Part shown: positions 25,314 through 33,510 of the stretch, one piece after another
Position numbering within the stretch: position 1 is the first letter of the stretch
Layout: every line of letters starts with the position of its first letter
From: an uncultured Lachnoclostridium sp.
GTDB taxonomy: Bacteria > Bacillota > Clostridia > Lachnospirales > Lachnospiraceae
Reading direction: 5' to 3'
Assembly: GCA_944376715.1 (NCBI GenBank)
Contig: CALWDO010000002.1
Span: forward strand, 124,001 to 188,000
Length of the DNA stretch: 64,000 nt
Made by a program: the position numbers and the translations under genes
Notes under the pieces: model-generated
The model's database searches: none
The model's input: only the letters and a program-made list of their open reading frames with translations
What the model was told of the DNA's origin: nothing

Positions 25314-26558
25314 TTACTCTCCAATCATTGCCGCGCTGTGGTCCACATAGATCTGCTGAATCGCTTCGATCCGTCCAAGACCTTCCACCTGCGTATCCAC
25401 GCTCTCGAAGTTTCCGGACGCATTGAACATGCTCAGCCAGGATTCCGCGTCCTCTCCGGCCATATCGTTGTTCGCATGGTCTCCTGCCACCACCATCAGC
25501 GGACGGAGAACCACCTTCGTATAACCGGCGTCAGCTACCGCGGCGATGACGGATTCGCAGTCTGTACCTTCCGGCTCGCCTTCTACGGTGCCGATAAATA
25601 CATTGTCATAGCCAAGCTCCGTCATCTGGGTCTGCATCTGGCTGTAGCTCACGTTCGCGGTATGAGAGGTTCCGTGTCCCATAAAGACAAAGGCGGTTCC
25701 ATCCTCTGCCGCTGCCTCTGCGCTGTCATATCCGGCTTCCGATACTGCCTGTGCCGTGAGCGCCTCCGCAACAGCCTGCTTGTCCGCATTGATCACAGTC
25801 GCATCGCTTCCCACATCACCCAGCAGCGGCTCCGCGATGACTACCGACGCGAACTGATCCTGATAGGCCTCAACCGCTTCTACCATCTCGTCATATTCCG
25901 CGCCATGCATCAGATGAGTGGGCTGGATCACCAGATTCTGCACGCCGTTTGCCACAGCGCGCTCCAGCGCCTGATCCATATTGTCAATATGTTCCCCGTC
26001 GCGCGCCTGTATATGGTTGATGATGATCTGCGCGGTGAACGCTCTTCTCACGGACCAGTCCGGAAATGCTTCCTGCAGAGCGTCCTCTATCGCTTTGATA
26101 TCCTGTACACGGCTCTCGTTGAAGGAAGTACCAAAGCTTACAACCAGGAGCTCGTTCTCGCCGATCTCGTCCTGATTGCGCGGATCATCCAGAGAAGCGT
26201 CTCCCGTGTCTCTTCCAAAATAATCCGGATCTGCGTTCTCCCCGGATACCAGCTCCTTCTGAGCATCTGTCAGCGCGTCCCAAGCAGCCTTTGCTTCTTC
26301 GCACTGCGCATCTGTCTCGTCGGTTCTCTGCTGCACATAAATTGCGTCAATGAGAGCAGCTACATTATCTGCCGCCGCCTGATCGGCATCTGCTTCGCTC
26401 TTGGCAGATTCGGTATCTTCTGCGGCGTCTTCGGTGCTCCCGGCGGTATCTTCCGTCTCTGTCGTCTGTGCAGTCTCCTGCGTCTGACCGCCGCATCCCG
26501 CCAGACAGGATGCCGATACCAGAAGAACTGTCAATAATTTTGCCATTCTCTTTTTCAT
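25314..26558 (-). CDS. Exported CbiK-type chelatase (sirohydrochlorin cobaltochelatase family) lipoprotein
   Basis: Family enzymes insert Co2+ or Fe2+ into sirohydrochlorin. Here the 414-residue protein begins with a lipoprotein signal (lipobox CLAGC, Cys22) and an acidic linker, so it should act outside the membrane. A helical stretch containing DALTDAQKELVSG precedes the CbiK domain (from ELLVVSFGTSFNESR). Likely metal ligands are visible: His in PTHLMHGAEYD, FMGHGTSHTA, and VVAGDHANND. ATG 26558 follows GGAGGG. It is the first gene behind a cobalamin riboswitch. An exported CbiK is known in Desulfovibrio; combined with NEAT-like proteins and a BtuCDF-type importer it may metallate or handle a tetrapyrrole before uptake. 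Confidence 0.85.
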   Translation of the reverse strand: MKKRMAKLLTVLLVSASCLAGCGGQTQETAQTTETEDTAGSTEDAAEDTESAKSEADADQAAADNVAALIDAIYVQQRTDETDAQCEEAKAAWDALTDAQKELVSGENADPDYFGRDTGDASLDDPRNQDEIGENELLVVSFGTSFNESRVQDIKAIEDALQEAFPDWSVRRAFTAQIIINHIQARDGEHIDNMDQALERAVANGVQNLVIQPTHLMHGAEYDEMVEAVEAYQDQFASVVIAEPLLGDVGSDATVINADKQAVAEALTAQAVSEAGYDSAEAAAEDGTAFVFMGHGTSHTANVSYSQMQTQMTELGYDNVFIGTVEGEPEGTDCESVIAAVADAGYTKVVLRPLMVVAGDHANNDMAGEDAESWLSMFNASGNFESVDTQVEGLGRIEAIQQIYVDHSAAMIGE

Positions 26559-26623
26559 TTTCTGTCCCTCCTTGTATTCGATGGTTTCCCACCAGATCCC
26601 CTTTTTTCTGCTTTTGTCTCGCG

Positions 26624-26653
26624 AAAACAAAAACGCCCTCCGGGGAGGAGGGC
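26624..26653 (-). terminator. Terminator of the cobalamin riboswitch (expression platform)
   Basis: GCCCTCC (26635-26641) pairs with GGAGGGC (26647-26653) and is followed on the minus strand by GTTTTTGTTTT. It lies between the aptamer and the cbiK-like start, so ligand binding probably causes premature termination. Confidence 0.8.
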
Positions 26654-26734
26654 ATGAGGGTAAAAGGACGCACTGACGCCATATATGGTATACATACGAC
26701 CAATTACTCGTGGCCTGGGATATCCCCTGTCCTC

Positions 26735-26900
26735 CACAGGCAGGTCTCCTGACTCACAGATCTCCATATCCGGCCGCCTTCCCGATCTCTCAGTGGCCTT
26801 GTGGCCGGACACTCCCTGCATACAGTGACGAGTTCGCACAGGATTCTCACCTGTTTCCCTTTTCACCCGCTCCGTGTATCCGGAGCAGAGCACCTGCAGA
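26735..26900 (-). ncRNA. Cobalamin (AdoCbl-class) riboswitch aptamer
   Basis: On the minus strand the conserved elements occur in the correct order: GGTGCTCTGCTCC..., AAAAGGGAAACAGGTGAGA followed by ATCCTGTGCG, then CGTCACTGTATGC, and finally the B12 box GAGTCAGGAGACCTGCC (near 26739-26756). It controls the cbiK-like/importer operon; when B12 is plentiful the downstream terminator should form. Confidence 0.93.
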
Positions 26901-26923
26901 TATTATTTTCTGATCATATGTGT

Positions 26924-26952
26924 ACTATAGCACCAACAGATTGCCGCCGCAA
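26924..26952 (-). promoter_or_regulatory. Possible promoter of the riboswitch operon
   Basis: Minus strand TATAGT (26924-26929) with a weak -35 (TTGCGG, 26947-26952) at 17 bases, about 25 bases before the aptamer. The -10 is good, the -35 poor. Confidence 0.45.
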
Positions 26953-26983
26953 GAGATGCGGTATGCCATTTTGGCATACGTCT

Positions 26984-27976
26984 TTAAATCTTTATATATC
27001 TTTGATTTCTGCTGTTCGGCTTATCCGGAATGGTCATCCTGATAAGATTTGCTTCAACAGCAGGATGCAGATAATTTCTGCGGAAACCTTCTCTGGATTT
27101 TAGTCCCAGCTTTTCCATAAGGGCCTTACTTGTATAAGGAATATCGTATTCCATGACTTCAAGCAGCCTTTTAACCGCTTCTGAAAGATGCTCATTTTCT
27201 TCACTGGCCTGAGCGGAGATTTCCTCGAGAATCTTATCGATCTGAGATAACATAAACTCAATAAAAATTGTAGATTCTCCGGCAGCATGGCACCTGGCAA
27301 TGGCTTCGTAGTATTCGTCCTGGAACTTCTCAATCTGGCTTTCAATCGGAATATATTCAAATACCGGCTTCCATTTGGACAGAATGGCCGTATACCACAG
27401 TCTTGCCATTCTGCCATTGCCATCTGAAAATGGATGGATAAATACAAACTCATAGTGAAATACACTGCTCAGGATCAATGGATGAACCTCGTTTCGCACG
27501 GCGTTCATCCATCCAAACAATTCATTCATTAGTTGCGGAACAAGCCGTGCCGGCGGCGCCATGAAAATACATTGATCGCCGTTGAAAACACCTTCCTCGC
27601 CCAGACGAAAATCACCGGACTCTTCCACAAGATACTTTGTCATAATCCCGTGGAACCGTTTCAAATCCAGAATATTATAAGGATCTATTTCCGAAATCCG
27701 TTCATATGCGGCATAGGCGTTCTTTACTTCCTGGATTTCCTTTTGCTCACCCAGTACGCATTTTCCGTTGATCACGTCTCTAACCTGTCCCAGGGTCAGA
27801 GAATTGGCTTCAATCTTCAAAGAGGAATGAATCGATTTGATTCTGTTATTTTTTCTTAAATGCGGTCTTGCTTCGAGATTGCCGGCCGCTGTTATGCGTC
27901 CTATTTTTTCCGAAACGGACGATACATATGACAAGATTTCATTCGTTATTGTAAAAGGCGGCTTGTATTCTCCCAT
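26984..27976 (-). CDS. Fic-domain protein (AMPylase family)
   Basis: 330 residues. The catalytic Fic motif HPFSDGNGRMAR is intact (residues about 176-187), so the protein could transfer AMP or another nucleotide moiety to a target. Near the N-terminus SSLKIEANSLT resembles the inhibitory helix motif (S/T)xxxE(G/N) of self-restrained class II Fic proteins, with A in place of the usual G/N directly after the Glu. A C-terminal winged-helix-like part (about 265-330) ends the protein. No antitoxin gene is adjacent, which fits internal inhibition. A GTATGCC/GGCATAC hairpin lies just after its stop. Confidence 0.88.
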   Translation of the reverse strand: MGEYKPPFTITNEILSYVSSVSEKIGRITAAGNLEARPHLRKNNRIKSIHSSLKIEANSLTLGQVRDVINGKCVLGEQKEIQEVKNAYAAYERISEIDPYNILDLKRFHGIMTKYLVEESGDFRLGEEGVFNGDQCIFMAPPARLVPQLMNELFGWMNAVRNEVHPLILSSVFHYEFVFIHPFSDGNGRMARLWYTAILSKWKPVFEYIPIESQIEKFQDEYYEAIARCHAAGESTIFIEFMLSQIDKILEEISAQASEENEHLSEAVKRLLEVMEYDIPYTSKALMEKLGLKSREGFRRNYLHPAVEANLIRMTIPDKPNSRNQRYIKI

Positions 27977-28103
27977 AAAACACCTCGGTATTCTTGCGTA
28001 TTATCTTACGCATTATCTTCCCATATTATACAAGTATCCCGGGAAGCATTCAATGCCCAATTATTATCTTATCCGCAGGATGCAAACAGAATTCAGCAGG
28101 CAT

Positions 28104-28144
28104 AAAAACGGGACATGCCGATATGGCATGCCCCGTCCGTCTTT
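28104..28144 (-). terminator. Terminator of the feo operon
   Basis: ACGGGACATGCC (28108-28119) pairs with GGCATGCCCCGT (28125-28136), one mismatch; on the minus strand five T follow. It lies 12 bases after the Fur-like gene stop. Confidence 0.85.
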
Positions 28145-28147
28145 TTC

Positions 28148-28570
28148 TTATTTCAATACTACATGGTCGATCTCCACGTCTTCGGAATATCCCTTCTGGA
28201 TCAGAGCTTCTTCGAGCACTGTTCTCCACTCTTCAAAGTTCAGTTCCACCACGTTCTGATCTTTCAAAATTATCTTACAGCCGTTCCCTGATTCGCCGGA
28301 ATCCCTGCCCGCAAGGCAATAAGGCATATTCTGCCGGAAAAGCCCCAGTTCGCTGAGTGAATTGATCATCCGGTAAACCGTGGCGATCCCGATATTTTTA
28401 TCCTTCTTCGCCGCGCGGTAGTAGATCTCCTTGCAGCAGCTGCATTCATTCTCCAGGACAATATCCAGGATCAGCTCCCGCTGTTTGGTGATCCGCATTC
28501 CTTTCTTGCGAAACAGTTCCAGGATCTGCTTTTTCTCCTGCTCTTTTCCATTCATTCTTTCATCTTGCAT
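28148..28570 (-). CDS. Fur-like protein lacking the metal-site motif
   Basis: About 140 residues with the winged-helix half of the Fur family intact (KGMRITKQRELILDIVL, then IATVYRMINSLSELGL). The C-terminal half is short and divergent: where Fur and PerR have a His-rich HHHxxCxxCG metal-binding segment, this protein has GNGCKIILKDQNVVEL, with neither the His cluster nor the second Cys. It may bind DNA without the usual Fe2+/Zn2+ switch. Start uncertain: ATG 28570 has GGAGG at 9 bases; ATG 28555 overlaps the preceding stop (ATGA). Last gene of the feo operon. Confidence 0.78.
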   Translation of the reverse strand: MQDERMNGKEQEKKQILELFRKKGMRITKQRELILDIVLENECSCCKEIYYRAAKKDKNIGIATVYRMINSLSELGLFRQNMPYCLAGRDSGESGNGCKIILKDQNVVELNFEEWRTVLEEALIQKGYSEDVEIDHVVLK

Positions 28571-28689
28571 CCGGAGCATCCTCCGCTGCACCCGGCGCAG
28601 GATTTTCCGGACTTTTTATCCTTCCAAATACTGCGGACTGCAGCCGCTGCGATTGCTAATACAATGATTCCAACGATCAAGGTTCCCAT
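28552..28689 (-). CDS. FeoB-associated Cys-rich membrane peptide
   Basis: 45-residue peptide. An N-terminal transmembrane helix (TLIVGIIVLAIAAAAV) is followed by a basic stretch and a Cys-rich tail with four Cys in CAGCSGGCSGC. This is the small protein family commonly found after FeoB in Firmicutes, presumed to help iron transfer. Its ATG shares one base with the feoB stop (TAATG), so it is coupled to feoB. Confidence 0.88.
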   Translation of the reverse strand: MGTLIVGIIVLAIAAAAVRSIWKDKKSGKSCAGCSGGCSGCKMKE

Positions 28690-30842
28690 TATGCTTTCGC
28701 CATTCCTTTCAAATCTACTTTTAATTTGCCGTCATCCTTGTAAGGACGTACCAGCAGCCAGATAAAGATCGCAATGATTACCAGCGCCACAATCACTCCG
28801 ATACCGAAGGTTCCTGTGGTGATCCAGGTTCCGATCTGATAGATGCACAGGGATACCAGGTACGCCAGAGCGCACTGATAACCGATCGCGATGAAGAACC
28901 ACTTGGTATTGTTCATCTCTCTCTTGATCGCGCCCATAGCCGCGAAACAAGGCGCGCACAGCAGGTTAAACACCAGGAAGCTGTATGCGGATACAGTAGT
29001 CATGCACGCTGCCAGGTCTCCCCAGATCTCCGCGCCGTCTTCCGCCACTTCGGCAAAGCCGAACAAGACGCCGAAAGTAGCTACCACGTTCTCTTTCGCG
29101 ATCAGACCGGTTACTGCCGCCACAGCCATCTTCCAGCCCTGGCCGCCCTGGGTCCATCCCAGCGGAGTAAAGATCCATACGATCGCGTTGCCGATAGATG
29201 CAAGGATACTGTCTTCCAGTTCCACTGCGCCGAATCCGTCCGGTCCCCAGCCGTAGCCCTGCAGGAACCACAGAACGATGGTGGACAGAAGGATGATCGT
29301 ACCGGCCTTCTTGATGAAGGACCAGCCTCTCTCCCACATGCTTCTGAGCACGCTGCCAACGGTAGGCAGATGGTATGCCGGAAGCTCCATAACGAACGGA
29401 GCCGGATCTCCGGCGAACAGTTTCGTCTTCTTCAGAATAATACCGGAGCAGATGATCGCCGCGATACCTACGAAATACGCGCTCGGCGCCACCCAGGACG
29501 CTCCGTCAAACAACGCGCCTGCGATCAGGGCGATAATCGGAAGCTTCGCGCCGCAGGGCACAAAGGTCGTCGTCATAATCGTCATCTTACGGTCACGGTC
29601 GTTTTCAATCGTTCTGGAAGCCATAACGCCCGGCACGCCGCACCCGGAACCGATCAGCATCGGGATGAAGGATTTACCGGACAATCCGAATTTCCGGAAA
29701 ATACGGTCCATAATAAACGCGATACGCGCCATGTATCCGCATCCCTCCAGGAATGCCAGGAACAGGAACAGCACAAACATCTGCGGAACGAATCCCAGGA
29801 CTGCTCCCACGCCGCCTACAATACCGTCCAGGATCAGGCCCTGCAGCCAGTCCGCGCAGTTCAGGCTCACCAGCACGCTCTCAATGGCCGGCGGAATGAT
29901 CTCGCCGAATAATACGTCATTGGTCCAGTCTGTAACAATGGTTCCGACGGTAGTAACAGATACATAATACACAATAAACATAACCACCGCGAAAATCGGC
30001 AGGGCCAGAATACGGTTGGTCACGATCCGGTCGATCTTATCCGAGATGGACAGCTCGCCTTTTCTTGCTTTTTTATAACACTTTCCAATGATAGATGCAA
30101 TAAAATTATAGCGCTCATTGGTGATGATGCTTTCAGAATCGTCGTCCATCTCTTTTTCCAGCCCGGCGATGATATTCTCCACATCCGGCACTGTCTTCAG
30201 CTGGTCGCCGATCTTGTCGTCACGCTCGAACAGTTTGATGGCAAAGAAACGTTTCTGCTCTTCCGGCACTTCAGATCCAAGGACATTCTCAATATCCGTC
30301 AGCGCCTCTTCTACTTTCTTATCAAATGTATGTACGACCGGCTGGTATGCGCTTGAAGACGCCGCCTGTACCGCGGCCTCTGCCGCCTCCTTGACGCCGG
30401 TCCCTTTCAGCGCGGAGATCTCGACTACCTTGCAGCCCATCTCTTTACTGAGTTTATCTGTATAGATCTGGTCTCCTTCTTTTCTCACAATGTCCATCAT
30501 GTTGACTGCCATGACGACCGGGATGCCCAGCTCCATCAGCTGTGTGGTCAGATAAAGGTTACGTTCCAGATTGGTGCCGTCCACAATATTCAGAATCGCG
30601 TCCGGACGGTCGGCGATCAGATAATTTCTGGCAACCACTTCCTCCAGAGTATAAGGGGAAAGGGAATAGATTCCGGGAAGGTCCATGATCGTCACGTCAG
30701 AGTGGCCTTTCAGTTTTCCTTCCTTTTTTTCGACAGTAACGCCCGGCCAGTTTCCCACGAACTGGTTGGCGCCGGTCAATGCATTAAACAATGTGGTTTT
30801 GCCGCAGTTTGGATTGCCGGCAAGTGCGATTTTCATTGACAT
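28689..30842 (-). CDS. feoB: Ferrous iron transporter FeoB
   Basis: Imports Fe2+ across the membrane. 717 residues: N-terminal G-protein domain with G1 GNPNCGKTT, G3 DLPGIYSLSPYT and G4 NMMD; a helical insertion domain (about 170-270); then the membrane part with two Gate motifs, including GSGCGVPGVMASR and VPCGAKLP. A GGAGGAG ribosome site is present. A palindrome and a hairpin occupy the 79-base gap after the upstream feoA. Confidence 0.96.
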   Translation of the reverse strand: MSMKIALAGNPNCGKTTLFNALTGANQFVGNWPGVTVEKKEGKLKGHSDVTIMDLPGIYSLSPYTLEEVVARNYLIADRPDAILNIVDGTNLERNLYLTTQLMELGIPVVMAVNMMDIVRKEGDQIYTDKLSKEMGCKVVEISALKGTGVKEAAEAAVQAASSSAYQPVVHTFDKKVEEALTDIENVLGSEVPEEQKRFFAIKLFERDDKIGDQLKTVPDVENIIAGLEKEMDDDSESIITNERYNFIASIIGKCYKKARKGELSISDKIDRIVTNRILALPIFAVVMFIVYYVSVTTVGTIVTDWTNDVLFGEIIPPAIESVLVSLNCADWLQGLILDGIVGGVGAVLGFVPQMFVLFLFLAFLEGCGYMARIAFIMDRIFRKFGLSGKSFIPMLIGSGCGVPGVMASRTIENDRDRKMTIMTTTFVPCGAKLPIIALIAGALFDGASWVAPSAYFVGIAAIICSGIILKKTKLFAGDPAPFVMELPAYHLPTVGSVLRSMWERGWSFIKKAGTIILLSTIVLWFLQGYGWGPDGFGAVELEDSILASIGNAIVWIFTPLGWTQGGQGWKMAVAAVTGLIAKENVVATFGVLFGFAEVAEDGAEIWGDLAACMTTVSAYSFLVFNLLCAPCFAAMGAIKREMNNTKWFFIAIGYQCALAYLVSLCIYQIGTWITTGTFGIGVIVALVIIAIFIWLLVRPYKDDGKLKVDLKGMAKA

Positions 30843-30855
30843 CTTCTCCTCCTCG

Positions 30856-30875
30856 GGGTTAGCATCTCCTAACCC
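30856..30875. promoter_or_regulatory. Palindrome directly upstream of feoB
   Basis: GGGTTAGCATCTCCTAACCC, containing TTAG-N6-CTAA as at the flavodoxin operon. It may be a DtxR-like operator, or act as an RNA hairpin just before the feoB ribosome site. Confidence 0.5.
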
Positions 30876-30883
30876 ATATTGCT

Positions 30884-30907
30884 AAAAATAAGCCGCCTTC
30901 TGCGGCT
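30884..30907 (-). terminator. Attenuator-like hairpin between feoA and feoB
   Basis: AGCCGC (30891-30896) pairs with GCGGCT (30902-30907); TATTTTTA follows on the minus strand. Probably a partial terminator within the operon. Confidence 0.55.
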
Positions 30908-30921
30908 CTTTAAAATGCTCC

Positions 30922-31143
30922 TTACTGTACTTCAATCATTTTCGCGTCTTCTTTTCTCAAAGACAGCTCGTAACCGCGCACAGTCACCTCTACCGGATCT
31001 CCCAACGGAGCTACTTTACGGACATAAACTTCTGTCCCTTTCGTGATTCCCATGTCCATGATCCTGCGCTTTATCGCGCCCGTACCATGCAGTTTCACGA
31101 CCGAAACGCTCTTTCCAACCGGTACTTCTTTCAAAGTCTGCAT
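30922..31143 (-). CDS. feoA: FeoA family protein (second in operon)
   Basis: 73-residue SH3-like cytoplasmic partner of FeoB. Typical RRIMDMGITKGTEVYV followed by APLGDPVEVTVRGYELSLR. It lies directly upstream of feoB and is the more canonical of two FeoA copies. Confidence 0.9.
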   Translation of the reverse strand: MQTLKEVPVGKSVSVVKLHGTGAIKRRIMDMGITKGTEVYVRKVAPLGDPVEVTVRGYELSLRKEDAKMIEVQ

Positions 31144-31168
31144 CCTATTCTCCTTCCTGCCGTATATG

Positions 31169-31384
31169 CTACGCTACCATGATCTTGTTCGCCAGGCTTC
31201 TGTCCAGCGCAATACGGGCACCTTTTACCAGAAGAATCATGCCTGCGGCAGTCTCACCGAGCACCTGAATCTCAGACCCCGGCGCGAATCCCATATCCTG
31301 AAGATGCCTGACCACTTCTTCCTTTCCGCGAACCCTTACTACTGTCCTTGTCTCTCCGATACTCATCAGTGATAATGCCATCAT
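31169..31384 (-). CDS. FeoA family protein (first in operon)
   Basis: 71-residue FeoA domain protein with RHLQDMGFAPGSEIQVL and KGARIALDRSLANKI. ATG 31384 follows GGAGGG; the open frame upstream lies in the promoter and is not translated. Two tandem FeoA proteins before FeoB are common in clostridia. First gene of the feo operon. Confidence 0.87.
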   Translation of the reverse strand: MMALSLMSIGETRTVVRVRGKEEVVRHLQDMGFAPGSEIQVLGETAAGMILLVKGARIALDRSLANKIMVA

Positions 31385-31436
31385 GTTCCCTCCTGTTTTC
31401 TGGCATAAATGAAAGTGTCTATCATTTACATTCTGT

Positions 31437-31465
31437 ATTATATGAGCATCACTCGTTAATGTCAA
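31437..31465 (-). promoter_or_regulatory. feo operon promoter
   Basis: Minus strand TTGACA (31460-31465), 17-base spacer, TATAAT (31437-31442): a perfect consensus promoter, which would need repression when iron is sufficient. Confidence 0.88.
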
Positions 31466-31469
31466 CTAA
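31456..31469. promoter_or_regulatory. DtxR-like box over the feo -35 element
   Basis: TTAATGTCAACTAA fits TTA(G/A)-N6-CTAA, one mismatch to the palindromes at feoB and flavodoxin, and covers the -35 box. A repressor here would block RNA polymerase. Confidence 0.5.
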
Positions 31470-31573
31470 CTTTTGCAAATTTATCCATTTGTTATAGATA
31501 AATATTATCAATAATTTTTTCGTAAGTTTCAACAAACTTTATCTCACTCAACATAGCGGCGCAGAGACAAAAC

Positions 31574-31612
31574 AAGGGCGGATGCGCGCGATGTGACGCA
31601 CATCCACCCTTT
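31574..31612 (-). terminator. Terminator after the CBS diphosphatase gene
   Basis: A GC-rich stem (AAGGGCGGATGCGC with GCGCACATCCACCCTT-like arm, imperfect) lies directly after the diphosphatase stop; on the minus strand it is followed by TTGTTTTG. Confidence 0.65.
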
Positions 31613-31615
31613 TAT

Positions 31616-33265
31616 CTACTGCTGCAGCACTGTTACAATGCTGGGGATCAGCTGTTTCTTTCTGGATACCAATCCCTTCAGGATGATTTCCTGCATATCA
31701 TCCTGAAGCTGGAATGCCTCGCGGATTACCTCTCTGGCCTTCTCTCCAAAGCACAGGAGTTCTGTATCTTCTTTTACAATATTTGTCAGCATGACAAAGC
31801 ACATGTCAACGCCCAGTCCGTCGAATTCTTCTTCCAGATACGGCACCAGTTTTGCCTTGACCTCCTGAAGCTCGATGGCATTCATACTGTTGATCTGGGA
31901 AACGATAAACTTGAAGTCGTTCACCTCGAACTTCTTCTGATCCTGACGGAAAATCTCTTTCGCCGTCCTGGAGCTCATATTGCTGCCCGCGCTGAACATA
32001 TCGATCGCAAATTCCTCAATCTCCACTCCACAGATAGAAGAGAGATCCTCTGCCGCATTCTGGTCTATCCGGGTGCAGGTAGGCGAACGGAACATCAGCG
32101 TGTCCGAAATGATCGCGGCCATCAGAAGCCCCGCGATATTCTTCGGGATCTCGATCCCGTTTTCATGATACATCTGATAGATAATCGTAGCCGTACATCC
32201 TACCGGCTGATTGCGGAAAAATACCGGCTCCATGGTTTCCAGAGTCCCGATCCGGTGATGGTCGATAATCTCCAGCACCTCCGCATGGTTGATGCCGTCC
32301 ACGGTCTGGCTGGCCTCGTTGTGGTCTACCAGTATCACCTGCTTCTTGCGCAGATTCAAAAGATTCCTTCTGGAAATCATGCCGATATAATTATCGTCCA
32401 GATCCAGGATCGGGAATTCGCGGTAACGTTTCTGTCCCATGATCCCCTTGATATCTTCCGTCTTTTCCGTCAGTTTAAAAGTGGTGAGCCCGTCACGCCG
32501 CATGAAATGGGAAATCGGCATGCTTTGATTGATCATGCGCGCCACGGTAAACGTGTCGTGGGGCGTCACAATAATGCTGCAGTTATTCTCCTGAGCCAGC
32601 TTCCGGATCGTCTTGGAGACTTTTGCCCCCATACATACGATAATGCAGGCCGCGTTCATCTCGATGGCACACAGCTGGGACTCATACCGGTTGCCCAGGA
32701 TCACCATATCCCCTTCATGAATGTAGTCTTCCATCACATCCGGATTGGCCGCCGCGATCACGACTTCGCCTTTTTCATAATACGCGTCTTCATCTCCCAG
32801 CACCATGGTGGCGTCCAGTGCTTCCAGGATGTTTTTATACGGGGTCTTTGCCGTGGAAAGGATGCTGTTGTCATAAACATTCATATAGGCGTTAGCGATA
32901 TCCCCCACCGTAATCAGGCCTTTTAACTTATGGTCTTCGGTAATGGGAAGCGTGGTGACCCCCAGCGCCCGCATCATATTCCATGCTTTTTTCAGGGAAA
33001 TCTGTCCGGATACCCCCTCCGTTTTACGGATATCGATATCCCGTACATCCGTCATCACATCCGCCACATACTGAGGCGCCGGCACCTGGAAAAAATTCAG
33101 CACATACTGAGTCTCCTGGTTGATCTGTCCGGCCCTGGCCGCGCAGTAGCCCTTTCCATACAGGCGGTTCTTAAGCTCCGCGTAGGCAATCGCGGAACAT
33201 ATGGAATCCGTGTCCGGATTCTTATGGCCGATAATATATATCGGCGCTTTCTCTCCTGCTGCCAT
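31616..33265 (-). CDS. Manganese-dependent inorganic diphosphatase with CBS and DRTGG domains
   Basis: Cleaves pyrophosphate to phosphate in the cytoplasm; regulatory domains let adenine nucleotides tune activity in this class. 549 residues: DHH-type start with IIGHKNPDTDSICSAIAY, CBS domain (about 75-130), DRTGG-like insert (about 135-245), second CBS, then the DHH core resuming with VDHNEASQ and DHHRIGTLE, and the DHHA2 C-terminal domain with SRKKQLIP. Single gene; ATG follows GAGG. Confidence 0.9.
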   Translation of the reverse strand: MAAGEKAPIYIIGHKNPDTDSICSAIAYAELKNRLYGKGYCAARAGQINQETQYVLNFFQVPAPQYVADVMTDVRDIDIRKTEGVSGQISLKKAWNMMRALGVTTLPITEDHKLKGLITVGDIANAYMNVYDNSILSTAKTPYKNILEALDATMVLGDEDAYYEKGEVVIAAANPDVMEDYIHEGDMVILGNRYESQLCAIEMNAACIIVCMGAKVSKTIRKLAQENNCSIIVTPHDTFTVARMINQSMPISHFMRRDGLTTFKLTEKTEDIKGIMGQKRYREFPILDLDDNYIGMISRRNLLNLRKKQVILVDHNEASQTVDGINHAEVLEIIDHHRIGTLETMEPVFFRNQPVGCTATIIYQMYHENGIEIPKNIAGLLMAAIISDTLMFRSPTCTRIDQNAAEDLSSICGVEIEEFAIDMFSAGSNMSSRTAKEIFRQDQKKFEVNDFKFIVSQINSMNAIELQEVKAKLVPYLEEEFDGLGVDMCFVMLTNIVKEDTELLCFGEKAREVIREAFQLQDDMQEIILKGLVSRKKQLIPSIVTVLQQ

Positions 33266-33510
33266 TTACATATCCTCCCTATATTTCTGGATTTATTTTA
33301 GCACTTCCTGTTCGTGTTTACAACTGCTTCCCGTTTTACGGCTTTTCTGTTTTATCTATTTTTCACATCTTTTCCTTGTTTTTCTTTTATCATTTGTTCA
33401 TTTTTACATACTCTTCAAATTTTGTTCATAATTTATCCATATCTAAATGCTACACTATAATCAGTTGAAAGGAAAGCCAATAAGACAACTCGATAAATTT
33501 TTTCATAATA

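Noticed and set aside
26959..26979. GTATGCC/GGCATAC hairpin as Fic terminator
   Set aside because: The stem is clear but no T-run follows on the minus strand; it was not listed as a terminator.
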